DNA from: DASUCS01 sp041166385
GTDB taxonomy: Bacteria; Actinomycetota; Acidimicrobiia; Acidimicrobiales; JACDCH01
Direction of reading: 5' to 3'
Assembly: GCA_041166385.1 (NCBI GenBank)
Contig: JBEEFW010000057.1
Coordinates: 61,430-125,429, forward strand
Length of the DNA stretch: 64,000 nt
Shown: positions 47,329-55,857 of the stretch, in pieces
Numbering within the stretch: position 1 is the stretch's first letter
Layout: each line of letters starts with the position of its first letter
Made by a program: the position numbers and the translations under genes
The notes under the pieces: generated by a model
Databases searched by the model: none
The model's input: only the letters and a program-made list of their open reading frames with translations
Told to the model about the DNA's origin: nothing

Positions 47329-49839
47329 GTGGATTCCGCCGGAGTCGGGCTTTTGGGACGCACCGCCGAGGTGGCGACCGTCGTCTCGCACATCGAGGCC
47401 GACCGACCGGTGGCAGTCGTCGGCGAGGCCGGGCTCGGCAAGACGACGCTGCTGAGGGCCGCCGCGGCAGCGTCGGGCCGGGCGGTGCTCGAAGGCGGCG
47501 GGTTGGCCACCCTGTCGTGGATGCCGTATCTGGCGGTGGCACGGGCCTTGGGGCGCACCGACCTGCCGGGCGACGCGATGGCGGCGGCCCAGCAGGTGGA
47601 GCAGGTCGTCGGGCCGGATCTCTTGCTGATCGATGATCTCCAGTGGGCTGATGCCGCGACCCTTGCGTTGGTGCCCGCGCTCGCCGGACGGGTGGGCTTG
47701 TTGCTGGCGGTGCGCGCTGGCGATCCGGGCACCGCGGCCGGCGTGGAGGCCGCCCGCGCCGCCGGGGCTGAGGTGCTCGAGCTCGGCCCGCTCGACGGCG
47801 ACAGCGCAGCGCAGCTCGCGAAGCGAGTGCGCCCCGAGCTGGGGTCCGCGGACGTCGCGCGGTTGCTGGCGGGCGCGGGCGGCAACCCGCTCCTCATCGA
47901 AGAGCTGGCGGTGGCGGGCGACGCACCCCCATCGCTGCGCCGTGCTCTCGCCAGCCGGCTCCAGGGATTGCAGCGCGCGGCGGAGCACGCGCTCGGACTG
48001 CTCGCCGTTGCCGCTCGCCCCGTCCCTCACGCGTGGATGGATGAGAGCGTCGAGGAGCTCCGCGAGAAACGACTGGTGGTGTCGGTGGGCGACCGGATTG
48101 CCATTCGGCATGCCCTGTTGGCCGACGCGGTCGTGGAACACCTCGACGAACGAGCCCTACGTGAGCTCCACCGGGAGGTGGCGGCGCGAACGGAAGACGA
48201 TGGCGAGGCGGCTCGGCACCTCGCGGCCGCCGGCGATCGCGCGCCGGCCCGGGAGCGCGCGCTGATCGCGTTGTCAGCGGCGACGCTGCCCGCGGAGCGA
48301 GCGGAGCACCGAGTCCTCGCCGCCCAACTCGACGATGGGCCCGGCGCCGACTTGGAGATGGTGCTTGCGGCCGGGGACGTCCTGCGGGCGACGGCCGACG
48401 CGGAGCGGGTGCTTGGCCTCGTGGAGGCCGTCGACCGGACCGCACCCGATGTCGGCGGCTGGCTCACCGCACTACGCGTCGAGGCCGGCGGCCTGTCGGC
48501 GTCGACGACGCCCGAAGAGGCGCGCGCTCTGATCGCCGACAGTGACCTCACCGGCCACCCCGCAGAAGTCTTGGGTCTCTACTGCGTCGCCAAACTGGAA
48601 ACCAATGTTCTCTGTGACGGCGACGCGGCCCGGGCTACGGCGCGACGGGCAGTGGAGCTCGCGACGGAGCGGAACACGAACCTGGCCGAGGCGACGTACG
48701 CGGACGCGTATTTCGCGTTGTCGGATGGTGCTTCGGACAGCTCGGACCGCGTCGACGCGGCCCTCGAGGCGGCGGCCGCCGAGAGCGCGCCGCGTCTCGA
48801 GCTCCTCGCGCTGCGGCTGAAGGTGTTGGACGTCATGATCAACCAATCGCCATCGGGTGGGGTCGCCATCACCGAGACGGTGATCGCTCGGGCGGAGTCG
48901 CTCGGCGATCTGACGTGGGCCTGCGATGTGCGGACGACGCTCGCGCACCAGCTCGTGTTTGCGGCGCGGTTCGACGATGCGATGGCGGCGGCAACTCGAG
49001 TGATCGACGACGCCGTCGGCTCGGAGGATCGGGTGAGCGGCAACTCCATCCTAGCGTTGGCGCTGGCGATGACCGGTCGGTTCGAGGACGCCGAGCGGAC
49101 GCTCGCCGCGGCCGAGGCCGAGAACATCGCGTTCCCGGTCTACGTCGCCGACATGTTGGAGATGCGCGCCGAAACTGCGTTCTGGAGCGGGCGACCCGGC
49201 GACGCCGTGGCGGCCATTGATGCGATCGACGCGCTCAACGTGCCGGTGGACATGAATCGGGTCCTGCCGCATCTTCTGCGGCAGTGGGCCCGCGTCGAAT
49301 GCGGCGACGATCCCGGCCCCGCGACCGAGGCGATTGCATGGGCGGGGTTTGCCGGCGTGCCGCTCGAGTCGCAAGCCGTGGTGGCGCTCGCGGCGGGCGA
49401 CCATCGCGCGGCCGCCGCGCTCTTCGCCGTTGCCGCCGAGGCGTGGGACAGTCGCATCGTCCCTTTGGCCCTTCGCGCCCGGTGGGGTCAGGGTGAGTCG
49501 CTGCGGCGAGCAGGCGACCGAGATGCCGCCGTCGACGCGCTCGTGGACGTCGAAGCACGCGCGCTGGCGGTGGGCATGATCCCGTTGGTCGCCCGCATCC
49601 ACCGGTCGTTGCGAGGCTGCGACGTGCGTCGCACCGCGGTGGCCGTGGCCGACCGCACGACGCCGTTGTCGGCGCGAGAACGGGAAGTCCTCGCTCTCGT
49701 CGGCCGGGGTCTCAGCAACCCGGTCATTGCCCGCCAGCTCGGCCTCGGGCTACCGACCGTGAAACGCGTGATCGCCTCGGCGATGACCCGCCTCGGCGCG
49801 TCGACCCGCGGCCAGGCCGCCGCCATCGCGGCCGGCTGA
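47329..49839 (+). CDS. LAL-type (MalT-like) LuxR regulator with AAA ATPase
   Basis: 836 aa from GTG 47329 (TTG 47311 possible). N-terminal NTPase with Walker A VVGEAGLGKTTLL (about 32-39) and Walker B LLLIDDLQWADA, a long Ala-rich TPR-like helical middle, and a C-terminal LuxR HTH (LSAREREVLALVGRGLSNPVIARQLGLGLPTVKRVIASAMTRLGA). Large ATP-binding LuxR proteins switch on catabolic or secondary metabolite genes on binding a small inducer. The target is unknown. Two other HTH genes flank it. Confidence 0.9.
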   Translation: MDSAGVGLLGRTAEVATVVSHIEADRPVAVVGEAGLGKTTLLRAAAAASGRAVLEGGGLATLSWMPYLAVARALGRTDLPGDAMAAAQQVEQVVGPDLLLIDDLQWADAATLALVPALAGRVGLLLAVRAGDPGTAAGVEAARAAGAEVLELGPLDGDSAAQLAKRVRPELGSADVARLLAGAGGNPLLIEELAVAGDAPPSLRRALASRLQGLQRAAEHALGLLAVAARPVPHAWMDESVEELREKRLVVSVGDRIAIRHALLADAVVEHLDERALRELHREVAARTEDDGEAARHLAAAGDRAPARERALIALSAATLPAERAEHRVLAAQLDDGPGADLEMVLAAGDVLRATADAERVLGLVEAVDRTAPDVGGWLTALRVEAGGLSASTTPEEARALIADSDLTGHPAEVLGLYCVAKLETNVLCDGDAARATARRAVELATERNTNLAEATYADAYFALSDGASDSSDRVDAALEAAAAESAPRLELLALRLKVLDVMINQSPSGGVAITETVIARAESLGDLTWACDVRTTLAHQLVFAARFDDAMAAATRVIDDAVGSEDRVSGNSILALALAMTGRFEDAERTLAAAEAENIAFPVYVADMLEMRAETAFWSGRPGDAVAAIDAIDALNVPVDMNRVLPHLLRQWARVECGDDPGPATEAIAWAGFAGVPLESQAVVALAAGDHRAAAALFAVAAEAWDSRIVPLALRARWGQGESLRRAGDRDAAVDALVDVEARALAVGMIPLVARIHRSLRGCDVRRTAVAVADRTTPLSAREREVLALVGRGLSNPVIARQLGLGLPTVKRVIASAMTRLGASTRGQAAAIAAG

Positions 49840-49864
49840 CCCGTTTTCCGCCATCCTGGGTGAT

Positions 49865-50359
49865 GTGGCGGGGAGCTTCGTGGTCGGGGAGGTCGCCGGA
49901 GCGGTCGACGGGACGGCGCTGCCGGCTGACGCGCGCGTCGTCGACGAGTTTCGGGACGGACGCGCTGGCACCGTGGTGGTCGCCGCCGTGACGGACGACG
50001 CGAGTGCGGGGGCAGCTGTGCTCGCCGCCGTACGCGGGTCCTTGCTGGTGCTGGATGCCAGCAGCCTGTCCGCCGAGGCCATCGACCGTCTGTGCGACGA
50101 CCTACGACGCCTCGGCGCCGTGGATCGTCGCGACGGCCGGCCCCGGCCGGCTCCCTCAGCCGACGCGGTGGTCGACGACGACGGCATCGCCGTGCTCCGA
50201 CGCTTGGCGCAGGGTCAGCACTTGGGCGAAGCCGCCGCCGCGCTGCACCTCTCGCGGCGGACGGCCGACCGACGCCTCGCCGCTGCGAAGGACGCGCTCG
50301 GCGCCGCGTCAACCGTCGAGGCCATTGTGATCGCGAAGGAGCGCGGTCTGTTGGCCTGA
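49865..50359 (+). CDS. Small LuxR-like HTH protein
   Basis: 164 aa, GTG start, 25 bp after the large regulator. The N-terminal 80 residues look like an alpha/beta fold (GTVVVAAVTDDASAGAAVLAAVRGSLLVLDASSLS) and could be a remote receiver-like domain without phosphorylation residues. The C-terminus has IAVLRRLAQGQHLGEAAAALHLSRRTADRRLAAAKDALGAASTVEAIVIAKERGLL, a LuxR-like HTH. It is probably co-transcribed with the preceding regulator. I do not recognise a named family. Confidence 0.7.
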   Translation: MAGSFVVGEVAGAVDGTALPADARVVDEFRDGRAGTVVVAAVTDDASAGAAVLAAVRGSLLVLDASSLSAEAIDRLCDDLRRLGAVDRRDGRPRPAPSADAVVDDDGIAVLRRLAQGQHLGEAAAALHLSRRTADRRLAAAKDALGAASTVEAIVIAKERGLLA

Positions 50360-50369
50360 GCCGCGCAAC

Positions 50370-51002
50370 TCAGTGTTCGACTGCCGCCTTCGCTCGCGAT
50401 CGGCCGTTCTTCGCGGCCGGGGCGACCGAGTGCTGCAGTTGCTCGAGCGCGGCACCCAACGCGTCGATCTTGCCTTCGAGTCGTCGCACGTCCTTGTCGC
50501 GTTTCGTGGACTTCTTGTCGGACGCGTCGGCGGCATCGTGTTCGGCCTTCACGGCGAGGTAGCACGCGCGCAGCCGTCGACCACTGTCCCGCTCTTCGGC
50601 GATGTAGCGACCCAGCAACTCGCCGGTCTGAATGTCGATCGAGTGGTCGGAGAAGAACTTGTCGAAGATGTCGGGGCCGCTCTTCGCGGCGTCCTCGGCG
50701 ATGCGAGCAACACCAAGGGCGTGCATCTTGTCGTAGTCGCTGATCTCAGTCGAACAGGCGGTTGCCAAGCGTGCTGCCCGCTTGGGATCATCCGGGCCAG
50801 GGCGCAGGTTGTAGCCGAGTTCGTTGATTCGTTTGGCGAACGACATCCCGTGCTCACCCTCACGCGCGGCGACCGTGAGCAGCGTGGCTTTCACACCCTC
50901 GTGTGGCGTGACCGCCGCCCAGGCGGTCAGGTACTCGTGCGCCGCGGTCTCCGCCAGAGACACTGCGTTCAGTAGGCCCAGGTACGACGGCTTGTCAGAC
51001 AT
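50370..51002 (-). CDS. Ferritin-like domain protein with coiled-coil tail
   Basis: 210 aa from ATG 51002; the upstream open frame overlaps a divergent gene. A four-helix ferritin-like bundle is suggested by SLAETAAHEYLTAWAAV, LLTVAAREGEHGMSFAKRINELGY (E-x-x-H) and YIAEERDSGRRLRACY. The C-terminal 60 residues are a charged coiled coil (KKSTKRDKDVRRLEGKIDALGAALEQLQH). Similar proteins are annotated as ferritin-like or demethoxyubiquinone hydroxylase-related; iron binding is plausible but unproven. Convergent with the small HTH gene. Confidence 0.75.
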   Translation of the reverse strand: MSDKPSYLGLLNAVSLAETAAHEYLTAWAAVTPHEGVKATLLTVAAREGEHGMSFAKRINELGYNLRPGPDDPKRAARLATACSTEISDYDKMHALGVARIAEDAAKSGPDIFDKFFSDHSIDIQTGELLGRYIAEERDSGRRLRACYLAVKAEHDAADASDKKSTKRDKDVRRLEGKIDALGAALEQLQHSVAPAAKNGRSRAKAAVEH

Positions 51003-51098
51003 GTCGGCGCCTCCCCATCGATGCGACGTCTGCAGTCTGACAGAGGCGTTCTGCCACCACATTTTCGAGAGCGGCATGAATACGGTGCGCGATCTCGA

Positions 51099-52193
51099 AT
51101 GATGAGGTTCAATGTGCGCGGCGAGGGGGGTGGTCGCGTGGCCGGACGGACACGGCATCAGCCGCCAGAGGGCGGCACAGTTGCCGAGCTGACGTCCGCG
51201 ATCAGGGAGGCGGATCTCGCCCTCGCGCTGATCGATCTGAGTGATTTCACCTTCCTCTCGGTCAGCCAAGCCGCGTTGAACTCCTACGGCCTCCCCGCCG
51301 AATCAGTGATTGGGCGACCAGCGACCGACTTCGTTCAGTTTGGTGAGCGGAAAGCAGCCAGACAGGCGTTGGAGGCGCTGAGTACCGGCGCCATCAACGT
51401 CTACGTCGCATATCGAGAGCTCCACGCACCGATTGACGTTGCGCCGCTGGCCACTGAGTGGCTTCGGGCGTTTCAGCTGGGCGATCGACGTTTGGCACTC
51501 GCGCAGGCCGCACCCGCGTCGGACGATGGCCTCAGTCCGATTGCGAAGCACTTCGGCCATGAGCCCGCGAAGATGGTGATCGGCACCATCGATCGCGCGT
51601 TCACGATCACGGCCCTCAGCTGCGACATCACAGAGATACTGGGTGTGGCGCCGCAAGACCTTGTCGGACAACGACTGCTCGATGCCGTCGCCCGCCGCGA
51701 TGTCTCTTCGCTGCTCGCGGCGAGCAATCGACTCGCCGACAATGCGATCGGGCTCACCATCCACCTTCGGAACGCTCACGAACGGTGGGTCGAATTCTGT
51801 TGTTTGCTCACGTCGCTCGGCGGCAATCCCGACCGATGCTTCATACTCGCTCGCAGTCCCGACACGAGTGCAGAGCGTTCGAGAGTCTCCGAGCTCCAAC
51901 ACCACCTCCTGCAGATCGCCGGGATCCTGGAGGCGAGCGGTGTGTTGCAAGAGTTCGGGCCGATGCGCGACATGAAGGCCTTGCCTCAGGTCAACAACCT
52001 GACCACTCGTCAGTGGGAGGTCCTCGCTCGGATCGTGCGCGGCGAGCGGGTGCCGACGATCGCCGCCGATCTGCATCTGAGTCAGAGCACCGTGCGGAAT
52101 CACTTGTCGGTCATCTTCAAGCGCTTCGGCGTTGGGTCCCAGCCTGAGCTGCTGAAGGCGATCGAGGCCGCGTCTCCCGCGGCGTCGGCGTGA
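51099..52193 (+). CDS. PAS-domain LuxR-type regulator
   Basis: 364 aa from ATG 51099 (the second ATG follows at once). Two PAS-like regions (DLALALIDLSDFTFLSVSQAAL and IDRAFTITALSCDITEILGV) precede a LuxR HTH (LTTRQWEVLARIVRGERVPTIAADLHLSQSTVRNHLSVIFKRFGV). A one-component regulator in which PAS domains sense a cofactor, ligand or redox state. The next gene downstream is a PAS-GGDEF-EAL protein 53 bp away on the same strand, so the pair may form one sensory unit. Confidence 0.88.
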   Translation: MMRFNVRGEGGGRVAGRTRHQPPEGGTVAELTSAIREADLALALIDLSDFTFLSVSQAALNSYGLPAESVIGRPATDFVQFGERKAARQALEALSTGAINVYVAYRELHAPIDVAPLATEWLRAFQLGDRRLALAQAAPASDDGLSPIAKHFGHEPAKMVIGTIDRAFTITALSCDITEILGVAPQDLVGQRLLDAVARRDVSSLLAASNRLADNAIGLTIHLRNAHERWVEFCCLLTSLGGNPDRCFILARSPDTSAERSRVSELQHHLLQIAGILEASGVLQEFGPMRDMKALPQVNNLTTRQWEVLARIVRGERVPTIAADLHLSQSTVRNHLSVIFKRFGVGSQPELLKAIEAASPAASA

Positions 52194-52246
52194 CTTTGGA
52201 CGATCTGCCCGGTTGAACGGACGTAGCGCCTGTCGGCATCGGACCG

Positions 52247-53899
52247 GTGATTCCCGATGCTGTCGTCGTGTGCGCCGCAACCTCGGACTCGTCGTCGTCT
52301 GCAGCAGGAATGGGAACGGTATCCGACCGGATTCTCGCGCCCGTGGCCGTCATTGCCGCTGACAGCACGCTCCTCTATGTGAACCCGGCCGCGGCTCGAG
52401 CGGTCGGTCACGAACCGGGCTGGCTGCTGGGGCGACGAATGATCGACCTGGTTCATCCTGACGATCGGTCACGGGTGAGTCGTGAGCTCGGCCAGGTTGC
52501 GTCCGGTCGGCCGTCCGCCGGAGTCACCACGTTCCGCCTCCGCGCGGACGGCGCCCGAGACTGGCGGGTGTTCGAGTCGATTGCCGACAACCTGTTCGAC
52601 GACCCCACCGTGGCCGGCATCCTGATCTCCGCCCGGGACATCACCGAGCAACGGGCACGTGAACGCGATCTCTATGAGGCCGCGTTCCGCGACGCGTTGA
52701 CCGGGATGCCCAACCGGGCCAAAGTCTTCAACGACCTCGACGTGCGCATGGGCCGCGCGGCTCCGCTCACAGTCGCGATGATCGGGCTCGACCGCTTCAA
52801 ACTCATCAACGACTCCCTCGGCCACGCCGTGGGTGACGATGTTCTTCGCGCAGTGTCATCGCGGCTCAGCACCTCGCTCCCCGACGTTGCGCTGGTCGGT
52901 CGTTTACACAGCGACGTTTTTGCCATTCTTCTCGAAGGCGTGCACGAGATCGAGAGTCATGCGCTCATGTGGAGACTCGTGGAGCGAATCGGCGAGCCGC
53001 TGTTCATCGCCGGTCGCGAACTCCGGCTCATGTCGAGTGTCGGTATCGCCTACAAAGACCCGACCGCTACAGCCGACTCGTTGCTGCACGAGGCCGGTCT
53101 GGCATTGCACCAATCCAAGGCGGCCGGCGGCGGACGCGTCGAGGTGTTCGAGACGTCGATGCGCGACGCCGCTGTGGCTCGACTCGAACTGGAAGCGAAT
53201 CTTCGTGCGGCCATCACGCAACGCGAACTCTCGATGGCACTGCAACCAATCGTGCGTCTCAGCGACGAGACGCCCGTAGGAGCAGAAGCACTTGTGCGCT
53301 GGCACACGGCCGACGGCACGAGCATCGCGCCCGACACCTTCATCCCCGTAGCGGAAGAAACCGGACTCATCGTTCCACTCGGCGACTGGACCATCGAACG
53401 CGCCGCACAGCTCGCTCTCGGCGCGCCCGGCGGACGGGTGAGCATCAACCTGTCCGCCCGCCACCTCGCCTCTCCCGGCCTGGCCGAACGGATCACACGC
53501 GTACTCACAAGCCAACGACTACCGGCGTCCGCCATCGCATTCGAGATCACCGAAACACTGCTGATCGAGCAGTTCGACTATGCCGTCAACGTCCTGCACA
53601 CCATTCGCGAGCTTGGCTGCCGGGTCGGTCTCGACGACTTCGGAACGGGCTACTCATCGCTCTCCTACCTGCGACGGCTCCCAATTGACTTCGTCAAGAT
53701 CGATGGCTCTCTCATCGCCGACATCGACACCGATCACCAGAGTCGAGCGATCGTCGAGGCGACCATGACGATGGCCGACGCCCTCACGCTCCACGCCATC
53801 GCCGAAGGCGTAGAGACGCAAGGCCAAGCCGAGGCCTTACGCGCCATCGGCTGCCAACTCGCGCAGGGCTATCTCTTCGGATCACCAGCCGAACCCTGA
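52247..53899 (+). CDS. PAS-GGDEF-EAL protein; degenerate GGDEF, intact EAL (likely phosphodiesterase)
   Basis: 550 aa, GTG start. PAS at about 25-140 (STLLYVNPAAARAVG, ISARDITEQRARERDL), GGDEF-like at about 145-300, EAL at about 315-550. The signature GGDEF is replaced by RLHSDVFAILL (near residue 217), so the synthase site is dead. The EAL signature GAEALVRWH, the DDFGTGYSSLSYL loop and IAEGVETQG are intact, so c-di-GMP hydrolysis is the expected activity, with the GGDEF remnant perhaps binding GTP. No membrane segment, so it is cytoplasmic. Confidence 0.92.
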   Translation: MIPDAVVVCAATSDSSSSAAGMGTVSDRILAPVAVIAADSTLLYVNPAAARAVGHEPGWLLGRRMIDLVHPDDRSRVSRELGQVASGRPSAGVTTFRLRADGARDWRVFESIADNLFDDPTVAGILISARDITEQRARERDLYEAAFRDALTGMPNRAKVFNDLDVRMGRAAPLTVAMIGLDRFKLINDSLGHAVGDDVLRAVSSRLSTSLPDVALVGRLHSDVFAILLEGVHEIESHALMWRLVERIGEPLFIAGRELRLMSSVGIAYKDPTATADSLLHEAGLALHQSKAAGGGRVEVFETSMRDAAVARLELEANLRAAITQRELSMALQPIVRLSDETPVGAEALVRWHTADGTSIAPDTFIPVAEETGLIVPLGDWTIERAAQLALGAPGGRVSINLSARHLASPGLAERITRVLTSQRLPASAIAFEITETLLIEQFDYAVNVLHTIRELGCRVGLDDFGTGYSSLSYLRRLPIDFVKIDGSLIADIDTDHQSRAIVEATMTMADALTLHAIAEGVETQGQAEALRAIGCQLAQGYLFGSPAEP

Positions 53900-53943
53900 T
53901 TGCTACGCCAAGTAGCGCCAACGTCGACGAAACGGCCGCCGCT

Positions 53944-54230
53944 CTACCGGGGGCCAGCGGGGGAGGCACGTGCGCCAAGGCTCAACGAGTCAGCCAACCG
54001 GCTCAGGGTGGCGACGTCTGCGTCGGTGAACGCGTGCGCCCGGGGGGAGGTCACGGTCATGACGCCGAATGCGTCCTTTCCCCAGATCAGCGGAACGCAG
54101 ATTGCCGAGCGGACCGAGATCCGTCGACCGGCGTCGTTGTCCGCCTCCGCATGAATCACCGCGGAGCATCGCTGCCTCCCTTCCGCCGTACAAGGCGAGC
54201 CGCCAAGAGTCGCCTCCTGGCGGGCTGCAC
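53944..54230 (-). pseudogene. Remnant of a GAF-domain gene overlapping the phospholipase 3' end
   Basis: The minus-strand frame reads as the C-terminal half of a GAF domain (SVRSAICVPLIWGKDAFGVMTV, then HAFTDADVATLSRLADSL) ending at 53944. The similarity appears to continue upstream of 54159 (EGRQRCSAVIHAEADNDA) in a frame that overlaps the last codons of the phospholipase. A GTG at 54159 overlaps the phospholipase stop by 4 bp and could start a 71-aa product, but that would be only half a GAF domain. A decayed gene is more likely. The 5' limit is approximate. Confidence 0.55.
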
Positions 54231-55829
54231 GCGGGCTTGGCGAGCAGCCTTGGCAAACGTCGCGGCCGCGGTGACAGCGCTCCTGTGATCGCCGGTCAAC
54301 GCGTCGAGTTCCCATGGTTGTGCTCGCAGCCGTCGGGTCCGTCGTTGCAGGGCGCGGGCGACGATCACCGGTTTGGAGGACAACTTGTCGCTGACGCGAT
54401 TGCTCAACGCAAGTAGCTGTTCGTCGACGCGCGACGGCTCGGGGGTGGCGAGCGTCGGCGCGACGACATCGCGGCCGACGGGTCGGTGAAGCGCAGGCGC
54501 GAGAGCGGACAGGTCGGGCAGCGCGTATTGGGAGTCGCCGTCCGGGTCGCCGGGTCGTCGGCGTGGCGTTGGCAACGGATCGTTCGTCACGACGTCGAGA
54601 AACGTGTTGAGGTCTTTGTCGCCGTCCCTGTGGGTGAGCGGTGGTAAGCCGGGTGCGAACAGCGCTCGAAGGGTTTTCGGAATGCTCGCGTGCTCGAGAT
54701 CTTTGTTCACCAGAGTTCCCGGCCTGATCCATGGTGAGATGAGCACCGCGGGCACACGCACCCCCCGATGTTTGAAGTCACATGGCATCGCGCGCGGCCG
54801 ACCCTGGAGCCCGCCCACCATGTTGCGAATGATGCCGGCGATCCAACGCGTCGGTCCCCGCCATACCGGATCGCCGGGCGGTTTGGCCGGGGGCGGGGGC
54901 ATGTGGTCGTAGAGGCCACCGTGTTCGTCGTACGTGATGAGGAACAAGGTCTTGGCAAAGACGTCGGGTTCGCTCGCCAGCGCTTCGAAGATGTTCTTGA
55001 TCAGTGTTTCGCCCGCGTAGAAATCGTCGGCGTTTCTGGCGTTGTTGTGCGGATGCTGGCTGTTGGTTTGCCGAGGGTCGCCAATGTCGCTGCCTAGCGT
55101 CATGTGTGCTGGTTCGATGAACGAGTACGAGGGCAGGCAATGGTTCGTCACGTGTTCGTAGAAGTCGGCTTGCTCGTACCAGTTGCCGATCTTCGGCGTG
55201 CGATTGAGTAGAAAGTCGATGATCGTTCGGCGCCGCCAGAGCTTGCGGAAGAACCAGGCTTGGGCCGGGCCGTCGTGGTAAATCCGCCAGGTTGCCTTCG
55301 CACTGGCGAGCTGTTCGAAGATCGTCTTGTCGTAGTAGAAGCCAAAGTCGATGTCGGCTTCGCCGTCGGATGTGGCGGCGTGCGCAAAGTTGCGGTTCGG
55401 CCACGTCTCGCCCTGCACCGAGCAATTCCAGGCGTGGCACACCGCGAACTGAAGCGCGAGCTCGGCCAGAATTGGGCAGGCGCTCTGCGGGTTGAGGCAC
55501 TGCATCACCAACGGGCCCACCGCGGGATCGTCCCTGAACTCGGCGTAGTTTTTTACGAACCCGCCGTTGATCTCGACCCCGCCAAAGCCTTCGAGCTGTT
55601 CAACCACCCCCATGTGGCTGTGATCCGGGTCGACCAGGTCGGGTGTACCGGTGTCCGAGACGGGAATCGGCACGAGGCCGTCAGGGCCGCTGCTCATGTT
55701 GACGTAGACGCCGTTCCGAAGCCCGTTGAAGTCACGATCCGGGTGTGGCAAGTAGCCGAGCATGTGATCGAACGAGCGGTTCTCGAGCATCAGCAGCACG
55801 ACATGCTCGATTACTGGTGTGTCATTCAC
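54156..55829 (-). CDS. Phospholipase C / acid phosphatase-like phosphoesterase
   Basis: 557 aa. Alkaline phosphatase-fold family that includes bacterial phospholipase C: HVVLLMLENRSFDHMLGYL at the N-terminus, DPDHSHMGVVEQ, NYAEFRD, CHAWNCSVQGETWPNR, PSYSFIEPAHM, FLITYDEHGGLYDHMPPP and VRVPAVLISPWIRPG, all typical metal-binding blocks. There is no signal peptide, although many relatives are Tat-exported. The last 80 residues are Arg/Ala-rich and unlike the family; they overlap the GAF remnant and may be a readthrough tail. Substrate (phospholipid or other phosphodiester) unknown. Confidence 0.88.
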   Translation of the reverse strand: MNDTPVIEHVVLLMLENRSFDHMLGYLPHPDRDFNGLRNGVYVNMSSGPDGLVPIPVSDTGTPDLVDPDHSHMGVVEQLEGFGGVEINGGFVKNYAEFRDDPAVGPLVMQCLNPQSACPILAELALQFAVCHAWNCSVQGETWPNRNFAHAATSDGEADIDFGFYYDKTIFEQLASAKATWRIYHDGPAQAWFFRKLWRRRTIIDFLLNRTPKIGNWYEQADFYEHVTNHCLPSYSFIEPAHMTLGSDIGDPRQTNSQHPHNNARNADDFYAGETLIKNIFEALASEPDVFAKTLFLITYDEHGGLYDHMPPPPAKPPGDPVWRGPTRWIAGIIRNMVGGLQGRPRAMPCDFKHRGVRVPAVLISPWIRPGTLVNKDLEHASIPKTLRALFAPGLPPLTHRDGDKDLNTFLDVVTNDPLPTPRRRPGDPDGDSQYALPDLSALAPALHRPVGRDVVAPTLATPEPSRVDEQLLALSNRVSDKLSSKPVIVARALQRRTRRLRAQPWELDALTGDHRSAVTAAATFAKAARQARVQPARRRLLAARLVRRKGGSDAPR

Positions 55830-55857
55830 GTTGTCTCATGGCGGGCTGAAACGCGCC

